This document shows positions 1 to 4,475 of a DNA stretch of 7,566 nucleotides, piece by piece. A model generated the notes under the pieces. It did not search any database. It saw nothing but the letters and a program-made list of their open reading frames with translations, and had not been told where the DNA came from. The number at the start of each line of letters is the position of its first letter. Position 1 is the stretch's first letter. Made by a program: the position numbers and the translations under genes. The stretch is from positions 1-7,566 of the forward strand of contig JADZCW010000078.1 in assembly GCA_020851395.1 (NCBI GenBank). Direction: 5' to 3'. This DNA comes from Phycisphaeraceae bacterium. Lineage in GTDB: Bacteria; Planctomycetota; Phycisphaerae; Phycisphaerales; Phycisphaeraceae.

Positions 1-181
1 CCTGCTCGGCCAGTCGCAGCGCCGCGTCGGTCTCCTGCTCGCCACCGGCGGTGACCTCGAAACGCTGGCCCGTACGCTGGTCTATGGCGGTGTAGGTGAC
101 GGAGAAATAGTCGCGTTCGACGCCGACGTGGTAACCGAGCGAGGAGATCTGTCGCAGGATCGAGTTCGCCAGTGCGGTCAT
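1..181 (-). CDS. Hypothetical protein, N-terminal part (cut by window start)
   Basis: I do not recognise this gene. An ATG on the minus strand at 181-179 opens a frame of 60 codons that stays open to the window edge, so the C-terminus is missing. The peptide starts MTALANSILRQISSLGYHVG and continues with an alternating hydrophobic/polar stretch (DYFSVTYTAID) that could form beta strands, then an acidic segment rich in E and A ending LRLAEQ. There is no signal peptide, membrane helix or cysteine in the visible part. A G-run (AGGGGGG on the minus strand, plus positions 186-192) lies 4 bases before the ATG and could serve as ribosome binding site. Third codon positions are mostly G or C, as in neighbouring genes, which supports real coding. 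It is transcribed divergently from mcsA. Function is unknown; it may be a small cytoplasmic protein. Confidence 0.55.
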   Translation of the reverse strand, partial: MTALANSILRQISSLGYHVGVERDYFSVTYTAIDQRTGQRFEVTAGGEQETDAALRLAEQ

Positions 182-246
182 GGCACCCCCCTGGGATGAG
201 GTCGAAAAAAGGAGCCAGAGGCCAACGAGCCACTTGATGTAGATAC

Positions 247-267
247 GAACCTGACGGGGACAGGTTC
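247..267. repeat. Perfect 7-bp inverted repeat GAACCTG-N7-CAGGTTC
   Basis: GAACCTG at 247-253 is followed after a 7-base spacer (acgggga) by its exact reverse complement CAGGTTC at 261-267. The symmetry stops at both outer ends. The centre-to-centre distance of 14 bases is larger than one helical turn but within the range used by dimeric regulators. It lies about 66 bases upstream of the minus-strand start codon and about 80 bases upstream of the plus-strand -10-like element, so it could be an operator or a hairpin in the leader of the minus-strand mRNA. It does not match the Gram-positive LexA box, which has only four bases between GAAC and GTTC. Function is inferred from position only. Confidence 0.45.
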
Positions 268-346
268 AGAGCGGAGTTTAGTGCGCTGGAATAAGAATAA
301 GATAAAAGCAGAGGAAAAAGCGCTGTTCGCGTATTATTGTGGGGTG

Positions 347-352
347 TAGAAT
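347..352 (+). promoter_or_regulatory. Possible -10 element (TAGAAT) for mcsAB
   Basis: TAGAAT matches the sigma-70 -10 consensus at five of six positions and sits at the downstream edge of the AT-rich stretch. No convincing -35 hexamer is found 16-18 bases upstream (tgttcg is the best placed). Transcription from here would give an mcsA leader of about 135 bases. An alternative is TATTAT at 332-337, also without a clear -35. Confidence 0.25.
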
Positions 353-423
353 CAGTTGGGTTTACGGCGTGTAAGGTCTGGAGATTCTGGAGGGATCGAC
401 TCGGACGGCCGATGGGTTTATGG

Positions 424-462
424 CGGTATCCTGGGGCGGGTTTTGTTCCGATGGGGATACCG
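424..462 (+). promoter_or_regulatory. Possible leader RNA hairpin upstream of mcsA
   Basis: CGGTATCC at 424-431 is exactly complementary to GGATACCG at 455-462, giving an 8-bp stem (plus a possible U-G pair at 432/454) around a loop of about 21-23 bases. A competing 5-bp helix can form between CCTGG at 430-434 and CCAGG at 465-469, and it shares bases with the first stem, so the two are mutually exclusive. The structure ends 31 bases before the mcsA ATG and does not cover the Shine-Dalgarno-like GAGG at 480-483. It is not followed by a T-run, so it is not a typical terminator. Any regulatory role is inference. Confidence 0.3.
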
Positions 463-493
463 GTCCAGGTTTCACGTCAGAGGCTGGCGACCC

Positions 494-988
494 ATGAAGC
501 GCAAATGCGACAAATGCAACCGGCCGGCCACGATCCGCATGGTCGAGGTCATCGGCGGCAAGAAGACTGAGAAGCACCTGTGCGACCTGCACGCGGCGGA
601 GCTCGGAGGGGTGGCCAAGGACCTGCACACGCCGATCGATCAACTCCTGACAAACTTTGTGAAGCTCCACAGCGGGGCTCGGGCCCAGCAGGACCTGGTC
701 TGCGGGCACTGCGGGATGAGTTTCAGCCAGTTCCGCGAGGACAAGCTCCTGGGCTGTCCGCACTGCTACAGCGCGTTCGAGCCGATGCTGGCGCCGCTGA
801 TGGAGCAGGCGCACGGCGGGGCGACGCACCATGTGGGCAAGGTGCCGCGTCGGTGCGGGCCGGACGAGGACCGGCAGCAGCTGATCCTGCGGATGCGCAA
901 GCGGCTCGACGATGCGGTGCGCGATGAGGACTATGAGCTGGCGGCGCGCCTGCGGGACGAGATCGTGCGCTTCGAGGAGAAATCGTGA
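494..988 (+). CDS. mcsA: McsA-like UvrB/UvrC-motif zinc-finger protein, activator of McsB
   Basis: This 164-residue protein matches McsA, the zinc-binding partner that activates the arginine kinase McsB and tethers it to substrates and Clp machinery. The sequence shows a first zinc knuckle (C5-x2-C8 with C30-x2-H33), a second (C70-x2-C73 with C88-x2-C91), a charged linker with a His-rich patch (H107, H112, H113), and a C-terminal UVR motif at about 127-162 (EDYELAARLRDEI), an antiparallel helical hairpin also used by ClpC-type partners. In the first knuckle the last ligand is His, where Bacillus McsA has Cys. The ATG at 494 is chosen because the family starts just before the first CxxC and a GAGG lies 10 bases upstream. 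The frame stays open upstream to a TTG at 356, but that extension is Arg/Gly-rich and unlike the family. The stop codon overlaps the mcsB start, which implies translational coupling. Confidence 0.9.
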   Translation: MKRKCDKCNRPATIRMVEVIGGKKTEKHLCDLHAAELGGVAKDLHTPIDQLLTNFVKLHSGARAQQDLVCGHCGMSFSQFREDKLLGCPHCYSAFEPMLAPLMEQAHGGATHHVGKVPRRCGPDEDRQQLILRMRKRLDDAVRDEDYELAARLRDEIVRFEEKS

Positions 989-2046
989 ACCTCAACGACG
1001 TCACCGAGCACGCCGGCGAATGGCTGCGGGGGCAGGGACCCCACAGCGACATCGTGCTGTCGAGCCGGGTGCGGCTGGCGCGGAACCTGGCGGGGTTTCC
1101 GTTCGTGGATCACGCCGATCGGCGGCAGCGGCAGGAGGTGCTTGACCGCTGCCGGGCGGCGATCACGGCTGGGCAGTTCGGGCAGGATTTGTTGTGGGTC
1201 GATCTGCCCTCGAGCCCGGACCTGGACCGGCACCTCTTGGTCGAGCGGCACCTGATCAGCCGGCAGCACGCTGCGGGCGGGCCCGAGTCGCCGCGCGCCG
1301 TGGCCATCGGGGAGAACGAGACCTTCGCCATCATGGTCAACGAGGAGGACCACCTGCGGTTGCAGGTCCTGCGCTCGGGCATGCAGCTCGACGAGGCCTA
1401 CACGCAGATCGACCACCTCGACGACCTGCTCGAAGCGAAACTGGATCTGGCGTACTCCTCGAAGTGGGGGTACCTGACAGCCTGCCCGACGAACGTGGGC
1501 ACGGGGATCCGTGTGAGCGTGATGCTGCACCTGCCGGCGCTGCGGCTGACGGGCGAGATCGAGAAGGTCAGCCGGGCGGCGCGGGACATGCGGCTGGAGA
1601 TCCGAGGGTTCTTCGGCGAGGGGTCCGAGGCCCTGGGCGACCTGTTCCAGATCAGCAACAAGGTGACGCTGGGTCGGACCGAGCAGGAGATCCTCTCGGA
1701 CTTCCAGAACGTGGTCGTGCCGCAGATCACCGCCTACGAGCAGCAGGCGAGGCAGGTGCTCGCGCGGCAGCGGCCGGCCCAGCTTGACGACAAGATCTGG
1801 AGAGCCTGGGGCATCCTGACCAATGCCCGGGTGCTGGGGGCCGAAGAGGTGCTGTCGCTCCTGAGCCAGCTGCGGCTGGGGGTGAACCTCGGCCGGATCC
1901 AGACGGTGGACATCCGCACCATTAACGAGTTGTTCCTGCTGACGCAGACGGCCCACCTCCAGAAGATGACCGGCTGCCTGATGGACCAGGGCCAGCGTCG
2001 CGAGGCTCGGGCGCAACTGATCCGCCGGCGGCTGGGGGCATCCTAG
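985..2046 (+). CDS. mcsB: Protein-arginine kinase McsB
   Basis: This 353-residue protein is McsB, a phosphagen-kinase-fold enzyme that uses ATP to phosphorylate arginine side chains of proteins. In Firmicutes this inactivates the repressor CtsR and marks misfolded proteins for ClpCP. Family signatures are intact: SSRVRLARN (26-34, nucleotide phosphate binding), NEEDH (119-123, catalytic acid), CPTN (167-170, active-site Cys167), GTGIR and HLPAL (172-186), GEGSEALG (211-218) and SNKVTLGRTEQEI (224-236). Length is normal for the family. Translation starts at a GTG overlapping the mcsA stop (GTGA), with a strong GAGGAG at 974-979. The C-terminal helical domain, where the family carries an RDxxRA motif that senses phosphoarginine, reads RREARA at 338-343, so the Asp is replaced by Arg. 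No ctsR, clpC or YwlE-type phosphatase gene is in the window. The enzyme is cytoplasmic. Confidence 0.96.
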   Translation: MNLNDVTEHAGEWLRGQGPHSDIVLSSRVRLARNLAGFPFVDHADRRQRQEVLDRCRAAITAGQFGQDLLWVDLPSSPDLDRHLLVERHLISRQHAAGGPESPRAVAIGENETFAIMVNEEDHLRLQVLRSGMQLDEAYTQIDHLDDLLEAKLDLAYSSKWGYLTACPTNVGTGIRVSVMLHLPALRLTGEIEKVSRAARDMRLEIRGFFGEGSEALGDLFQISNKVTLGRTEQEILSDFQNVVVPQITAYEQQARQVLARQRPAQLDDKIWRAWGILTNARVLGAEEVLSLLSQLRLGVNLGRIQTVDIRTINELFLLTQTAHLQKMTGCLMDQGQRREARAQLIRRRLGAS

Positions 2047-2079
2047 AATTCCCTGTCGTTGAAGTTGTTCACAAGGCAT

Positions 2080-2110
2080 CGCCGCCGTCGCGCGGCGTGC
2101 GGGCGGTTTG
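2080..2110 (+). terminator. Weak terminator-like GC hairpin after mcsB
   Basis: CGCCGC (2080-2085) pairs with GCGGCG (2092-2097) around six bases. Alternatively CCGCC (2082-2086) pairs with GGCGG (2102-2106), directly followed by TTTG. The T-run is too short for a strong intrinsic terminator. It may end mcsAB transcription, or it may simply reflect GC-rich sequence. Confidence 0.2.
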
Positions 2111-2136
2111 TCGGTTCGGCTCGAATTTCGTACGTT
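2108..2136 (+). promoter_or_regulatory. Possible sigma-70-type promoter for the CBS gene pair
   Basis: TTGTCG at 2108-2113 and TACGTT at 2131-2136 are separated by exactly 17 bases and match the -35 and -10 consensus at four and three of six positions. Initiation would fall near 2143, leaving a leader of roughly 48 bases before the ATG at 2191. The match is modest, but the location, between mcsB and a gene with a good ribosome binding site, is sensible. Confidence 0.3.
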
Positions 2137-2190
2137 ATTGTCGTCGGCGGGGCGGCCAGGTCCGTTCCCGTTGTCGCCAGGAGTCTGCCC

Positions 2191-2661
2191 ATGGGATTAC
2201 GCGCGGACATCCTCAACCAGCCCATCAGCGAGCTGCCACTCCGCCCGGTGATCAAGGTCCAGAGCGGCCAGAGCATCCGCCAGGCGATGCAGAAGATGCT
2301 CGAGGCCATGCTCGGGTGCGCCGTGGTCGTCGACGCCCAGGGCCGGTACATCGGCAAGTTCACCGAGCGTCGCCTGATGGCGGCGCTGCTTCAGGGCTCG
2401 CACACGCTCGACGGGCCGGTCGATGCCCTGATGTTCGGCACGCAGGACTGCGTGCTCCCGACCGACCACATCGCGCTGATGATCCAGATGATGGAGTCGC
2501 GCAAGCTGCGCTTCATCGTCGTCGTCGACGCCGAGGGCCGGCCCGTGGCCCTGACGGGACAGAAGGGCGTGATGGAATACCTGGCTGAGCACTTCCCCCG
2601 CCAGGTCAAGGTCCAGAAGATCGAGTCGAAGCTGCACCTGGATCAGCGAGAAGGAGCCTAA
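2191..2661 (+). CDS. Stand-alone CBS-pair protein, first of two
   Basis: This 156-residue cytoplasmic protein consists almost entirely of two CBS repeats (about 13-70 and 76-132) that would fold into one Bateman module; such modules bind adenine nucleotides and regulate partner proteins. Repeat 1 shows the typical CAVVVDAQGRYIGKFTERRL segment (43-62), and repeat 2 the matching FIVVVDAEGRPVALTG (108-123). The ribose-binding Thr/Ser-x-x-Asp is degenerate in both: TERR (58-61) and TGQK (122-125), so canonical nucleotide binding may be lost or altered. The ATG at 2191 is chosen because CAGGAG lies 7 bases upstream and the protein then begins just before the first CBS repeat. The open frame extends to 2059, but that extension is basic and non-family-like and overlaps the likely promoter. 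It is separated from the next CBS gene by 3 bases, so the two are cotranscribed. No catalytic domain is present and the target is unknown. Confidence 0.88.
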   Translation: MGLRADILNQPISELPLRPVIKVQSGQSIRQAMQKMLEAMLGCAVVVDAQGRYIGKFTERRLMAALLQGSHTLDGPVDALMFGTQDCVLPTDHIALMIQMMESRKLRFIVVVDAEGRPVALTGQKGVMEYLAEHFPRQVKVQKIESKLHLDQREGA

Positions 2662-2664
2662 GTC

Positions 2665-3174
2665 ATGACCCTTCGACCCCGCCGCCAGGGCTCGTCCACC
2701 GACGACTTCCGCGACCCGCTGAACAACTTCGACGCCCCGGTCTATCAGGACGAGCTGGAAAAGGCCATCGCCGAGGACACCGTCCGGTCCATGACCCTCA
2801 CGCCCATGCGGACGGTCAGCCCCGACACGTCTGTGCAGGATGTGCTCAAGCTCATGGTCGAGAAGGACATCGCCTGCATCCTGGTGACCGACGGGCCCAA
2901 GCTCATGGGCATCTTCTCCGAGCGCGACGTGCTGACGAAGCTGGCCGGCCACTTTGAGCAGGTCCGGCATCAGCCGATCCGCCAGTTCATGACCGCCGAG
3001 CCGGTCTGCGGCTACGAGACCGACAGCCCCGCGACGGTCATCAACATGATGGCGGTGGGGGGGTTCCGGCACGTGCCGATCCTGGACATGGACGAGCACG
3101 TCGTGGGCATCCTCGGCCCGCGGCGCGTGACGCGCTACCTGCAGGACATGATCTTCAGGCACAGCGGGGATTGA
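2665..3174 (+). CDS. Stand-alone CBS-pair protein, second of two
   Basis: This 169-residue protein has a polar N-terminal extension (1-42, rich in charged residues and probably flexible) followed by two CBS repeats (about 44-100 and 106-162). Repeat 1 carries the motif GIFSERDVL (82-90), whose S85-x-x-D88 is the canonical ribose contact of adenine nucleotides in CBS modules. Repeat 2 has the usual FMTAEPV opening (108-114) and GGFRHVPILD (132-141), but its equivalent site reads GPRR, so only one canonical site is visible. Similar two-CBS proteins in other bacteria are annotated as IMPDH-like CBS or signal-transduction proteins, without enzyme activity of their own. The ATG is preceded by AAGGAG 8 bases upstream, embedded in the end of the upstream CBS gene, so expression is coupled. 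A hetero-oligomer of the two products is plausible but inferred. Confidence 0.92.
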   Translation: MTLRPRRQGSSTDDFRDPLNNFDAPVYQDELEKAIAEDTVRSMTLTPMRTVSPDTSVQDVLKLMVEKDIACILVTDGPKLMGIFSERDVLTKLAGHFEQVRHQPIRQFMTAEPVCGYETDSPATVINMMAVGGFRHVPILDMDEHVVGILGPRRVTRYLQDMIFRHSGD

Positions 3175-3253
3175 GCGGGCCGGGCGGCTGACGTTCTGTG
3201 CCCCGGAGCACATAAGCGATTGTTCAGGGGATGATTGGCTGCGAGCACCCGCT

Positions 3254-3300
3254 CCCGAGGTTGCTCGGGGTTCGTGCGGACGGATCATAACCCACTCGGG
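3254..3300 (+). terminator. Weak hairpin(s) after the CBS pair
   Basis: CCCGAG at 3254-3259 pairs perfectly with CTCGGG at 3264-3269 across a GTTG tetraloop, but no T-run follows. The same CCCGAG could instead pair with a second CTCGGG at 3295-3300, which is followed by gcttttt, giving a long-loop terminator-like structure. Either could end transcription of the CBS genes. Neither is strong, so readthrough into fba is possible. The rest of 3175-3365 shows only a 5-bp hairpin (TGTGC/GCACA, 3197-3212) and the fba -10 element. Confidence 0.25.
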
Positions 3301-3311
3301 GCTTTTTCGGG

Positions 3312-3317
3312 TATACT
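3312..3317 (+). promoter_or_regulatory. -10 element (TATACT) for fba
   Basis: TATACT matches the sigma-70 -10 consensus at five of six positions in otherwise GC-rich DNA, 54 bases before the fba ATG. No -35 hexamer resembling TTGACA lies at the standard distance (aaccca is at the 17-base position), so recognition may rely on another element or an activator. The short leader then includes aactttttac and the GGAG ribosome binding site at 3354-3357. Confidence 0.4.
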
Positions 3318-3365
3318 GTCCGTCCGCCCGAATCTCCCTCAACTTTTTACCCCGGAGTTCGCATC

Positions 3366-4388
3366 ATGCTCATGACCAGCAAGCCCATGTTCGACCTGGC
3401 CTATGACGGCGGGTTCGGCGTCGGCGCGTTCAACGTCAACAACATGGAGATCACCCAGGGCATCATCGAGGCCTGCGCGGCCGAGAAGAGCCCGTGCATC
3501 CTTCAGATCTCCAAGGGCGCCCGCAAGTACGCCAACTACCGCTTCCTCCGCCACCTGATCCTCGCGGCCGTCGAGGAATACCCCGAGGTTCCGATCTGCA
3601 TCCACCTCGACCACGGCGACACGGTGGACCTGGTCAAGACCTGCATCAACGACGGGTTCACGAGCGTGATGATCGACGGCTCGCACCACCCCTACGAGGA
3701 AAACATCAAGGTCACCGCCGAGGCCGTCAAGGTCTCGCACGCGGCCGGCGTGGTCGTCGAGGCGGAGCTGGGCATGCTCGGCGGCATCGAAGAGGACGTC
3801 GTGGGCCTCTCGGCCGAGGAGTATGAGAAGAACATCCAGAAGTTCCTGACCGACCCGCAGCAGGCCAAGGACTTCGCCAAGCGCACCGGCATCGACTCGC
3901 TGGCGGTGGCCATCGGCACCAGCCACGGGGCGTACAAGTTCAAGCACGAGGCGAAGCTAGCCTTCGACCGTGTCGAGGAGATCATGAAGACCTGCCCGGG
4001 CCTGCCGCTGGTCATGCACGGATCGAGTTCGGTGCCGCAGGAGTTCATCGACCTGGTCAACAAGTACGGCGGGGCGATGCCCAACGCCAAGGGCGTCCCC
4101 GAGGACCAGATCGCCATGGCCGTCCGCAAGTACGGCGTGTGCAAGGTGAACATCGACACGGACCTGCGCCTGGCCCTGACGGCCAAGATCCGCGAGGTGT
4201 TCGCCACCAAGCCGGCCGAGTTCGACCCCCGCAATTACCTGGGCCCGGGCCGCTCCGCCATCATCGAGATGGTCAAGCGCAAGCTCCACGTGCTCAACAG
4301 CGCCGGCAAGGCCGACGTCGTGATCAAGCAGTGGCAGAAGCTCGGGTCGCCCATGCCCGGCTACTACAGCAAAAAGTGCTGCGGCTAA
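3366..4388 (+). CDS. fba: Class II fructose-1,6-bisphosphate aldolase
   Basis: This 340-residue cytoplasmic enzyme reversibly cleaves fructose 1,6-bisphosphate into dihydroxyacetone phosphate and glyceraldehyde 3-phosphate, serving glycolysis and gluconeogenesis. It belongs to the zinc-dependent class II family, long subtype. Visible signatures are GAFNVNNME (20-28), HLDHGD (80-85; D82 catalytic, H83 a metal ligand), VEAELG (131-136; E134), the GTSHG loop (184-188; H187 a metal ligand), MHGSS (217-221; H218 a metal ligand), NIDTD (262-266, substrate binding) and the C-terminal DPRNYLGPGR and SAGKA segments typical of the subtype. It is full length. The first of two nearby ATGs (3366 rather than 3372) is preferred because GGAG lies 8 bases upstream. 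It has its own -10-like element and a strong terminator, so it is probably monocistronic. Action on tagatose- or sedoheptulose-bisphosphate cannot be excluded from sequence. Confidence 0.96.
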   Translation: MLMTSKPMFDLAYDGGFGVGAFNVNNMEITQGIIEACAAEKSPCILQISKGARKYANYRFLRHLILAAVEEYPEVPICIHLDHGDTVDLVKTCINDGFTSVMIDGSHHPYEENIKVTAEAVKVSHAAGVVVEAELGMLGGIEEDVVGLSAEEYEKNIQKFLTDPQQAKDFAKRTGIDSLAVAIGTSHGAYKFKHEAKLAFDRVEEIMKTCPGLPLVMHGSSSVPQEFIDLVNKYGGAMPNAKGVPEDQIAMAVRKYGVCKVNIDTDLRLALTAKIREVFATKPAEFDPRNYLGPGRSAIIEMVKRKLHVLNSAGKADVVIKQWQKLGSPMPGYYSKKCCG

Positions 4389-4422
4389 GATCGGCCCCGT
4401 CCGCCGGAGCGATGATAACCCT

Positions 4423-4454
4423 CAGCCCCGCATGGCAATGCGGGGCTGTTTCTT
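4423..4454 (+). terminator. Strong intrinsic terminator of fba
   Basis: CAGCCCCGCAT (4423-4433) and ATGCGGGGCTG (4438-4448) form a perfect 11-bp stem with a GGCA tetraloop, followed directly by TTTCTT. It begins 34 bases after the fba stop codon. The stem is symmetric but the T-run is on the plus side only, so it mainly acts on rightward transcription. Confidence 0.9.
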
Positions 4455-4474
4455 GTACCCTCCCGGCGTACAAG
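4452..4474. repeat. Perfect 7-bp inverted repeat CTTGTAC-N9-GTACAAG before the glycosyltransferase
   Basis: CTTGTAC (4452-4458) is followed after nine bases (cctcccggc) by its reverse complement GTACAAG (4468-4474), ending one base before the ATG at 4476. It overlaps the T-run of the fba terminator. It could be an operator for a dimeric regulator, or a hairpin in mRNA that blocks the start codon. There is no Shine-Dalgarno sequence in this interval. Confidence 0.45.
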
Positions 4475-4475
4475 C

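Larger units (their letters stand above)
182..493. promoter_or_regulatory. Divergent intergenic region between the minus-strand gene and mcsA
   Basis: This 312-base gap holds no convincing gene. Its middle part (about 283-352) is clearly richer in A and T than the rest of the window, with purine runs such as ataagaataagataaaagc, which fits a promoter zone serving both directions. It contains a perfect 7-bp dyad at 247-267, -10-like hexamers on the plus strand at 332-337 (TATTAT) and 347-352 (TAGAAT), and a possible hairpin at 424-462 in the presumed mcsA leader. No good -35 partner is visible for either hexamer. Confidence 0.4.

Noticed and set aside
247..267. LexA box in the intergenic dyad
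   Set aside because: The half sites GAAC and GTTC are 13 bases apart, not the 4 of the Gram-positive SOS box.
356..493. Upstream extension of McsA from a TTG at 356
   Set aside because: The extra 46 residues are Gly/Arg-rich and unlike the family, whose members start just before the first CxxC. The ATG at 494 has a GAGG at a usable distance.
2046..2051. GAATTC at 2046-2051 and again at 6215-6220 as a possible cloning or insertion scar
   Set aside because: Both are ordinary 6-base palindromes in natural intergenic context with no vector-like flanks. Chance occurrence is enough.
931..2079. 382-codon open frame on the minus strand opposite mcsB
   Set aside because: It lies entirely antisense to a gene with unmistakable McsB motifs. 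Its product is a low-complexity His/Gln/Arg/Leu-rich sequence, as expected when high-GC coding DNA is read in the opposite frame.
2059..2190. Upstream extension of the first CBS protein from an ATG at 2059
   Set aside because: The added residues are basic and not CBS-like, the interval contains promoter-like hexamers, and the ATG at 2191 has a well-spaced CAGGAG.
2197..3342. 381-codon open frame on the minus strand opposite both CBS genes
   Set aside because: It spans two well-supported genes and their intergenic region and has a His/Asp/Val-rich product resembling no family. It is a shadow of GC-rich third positions.
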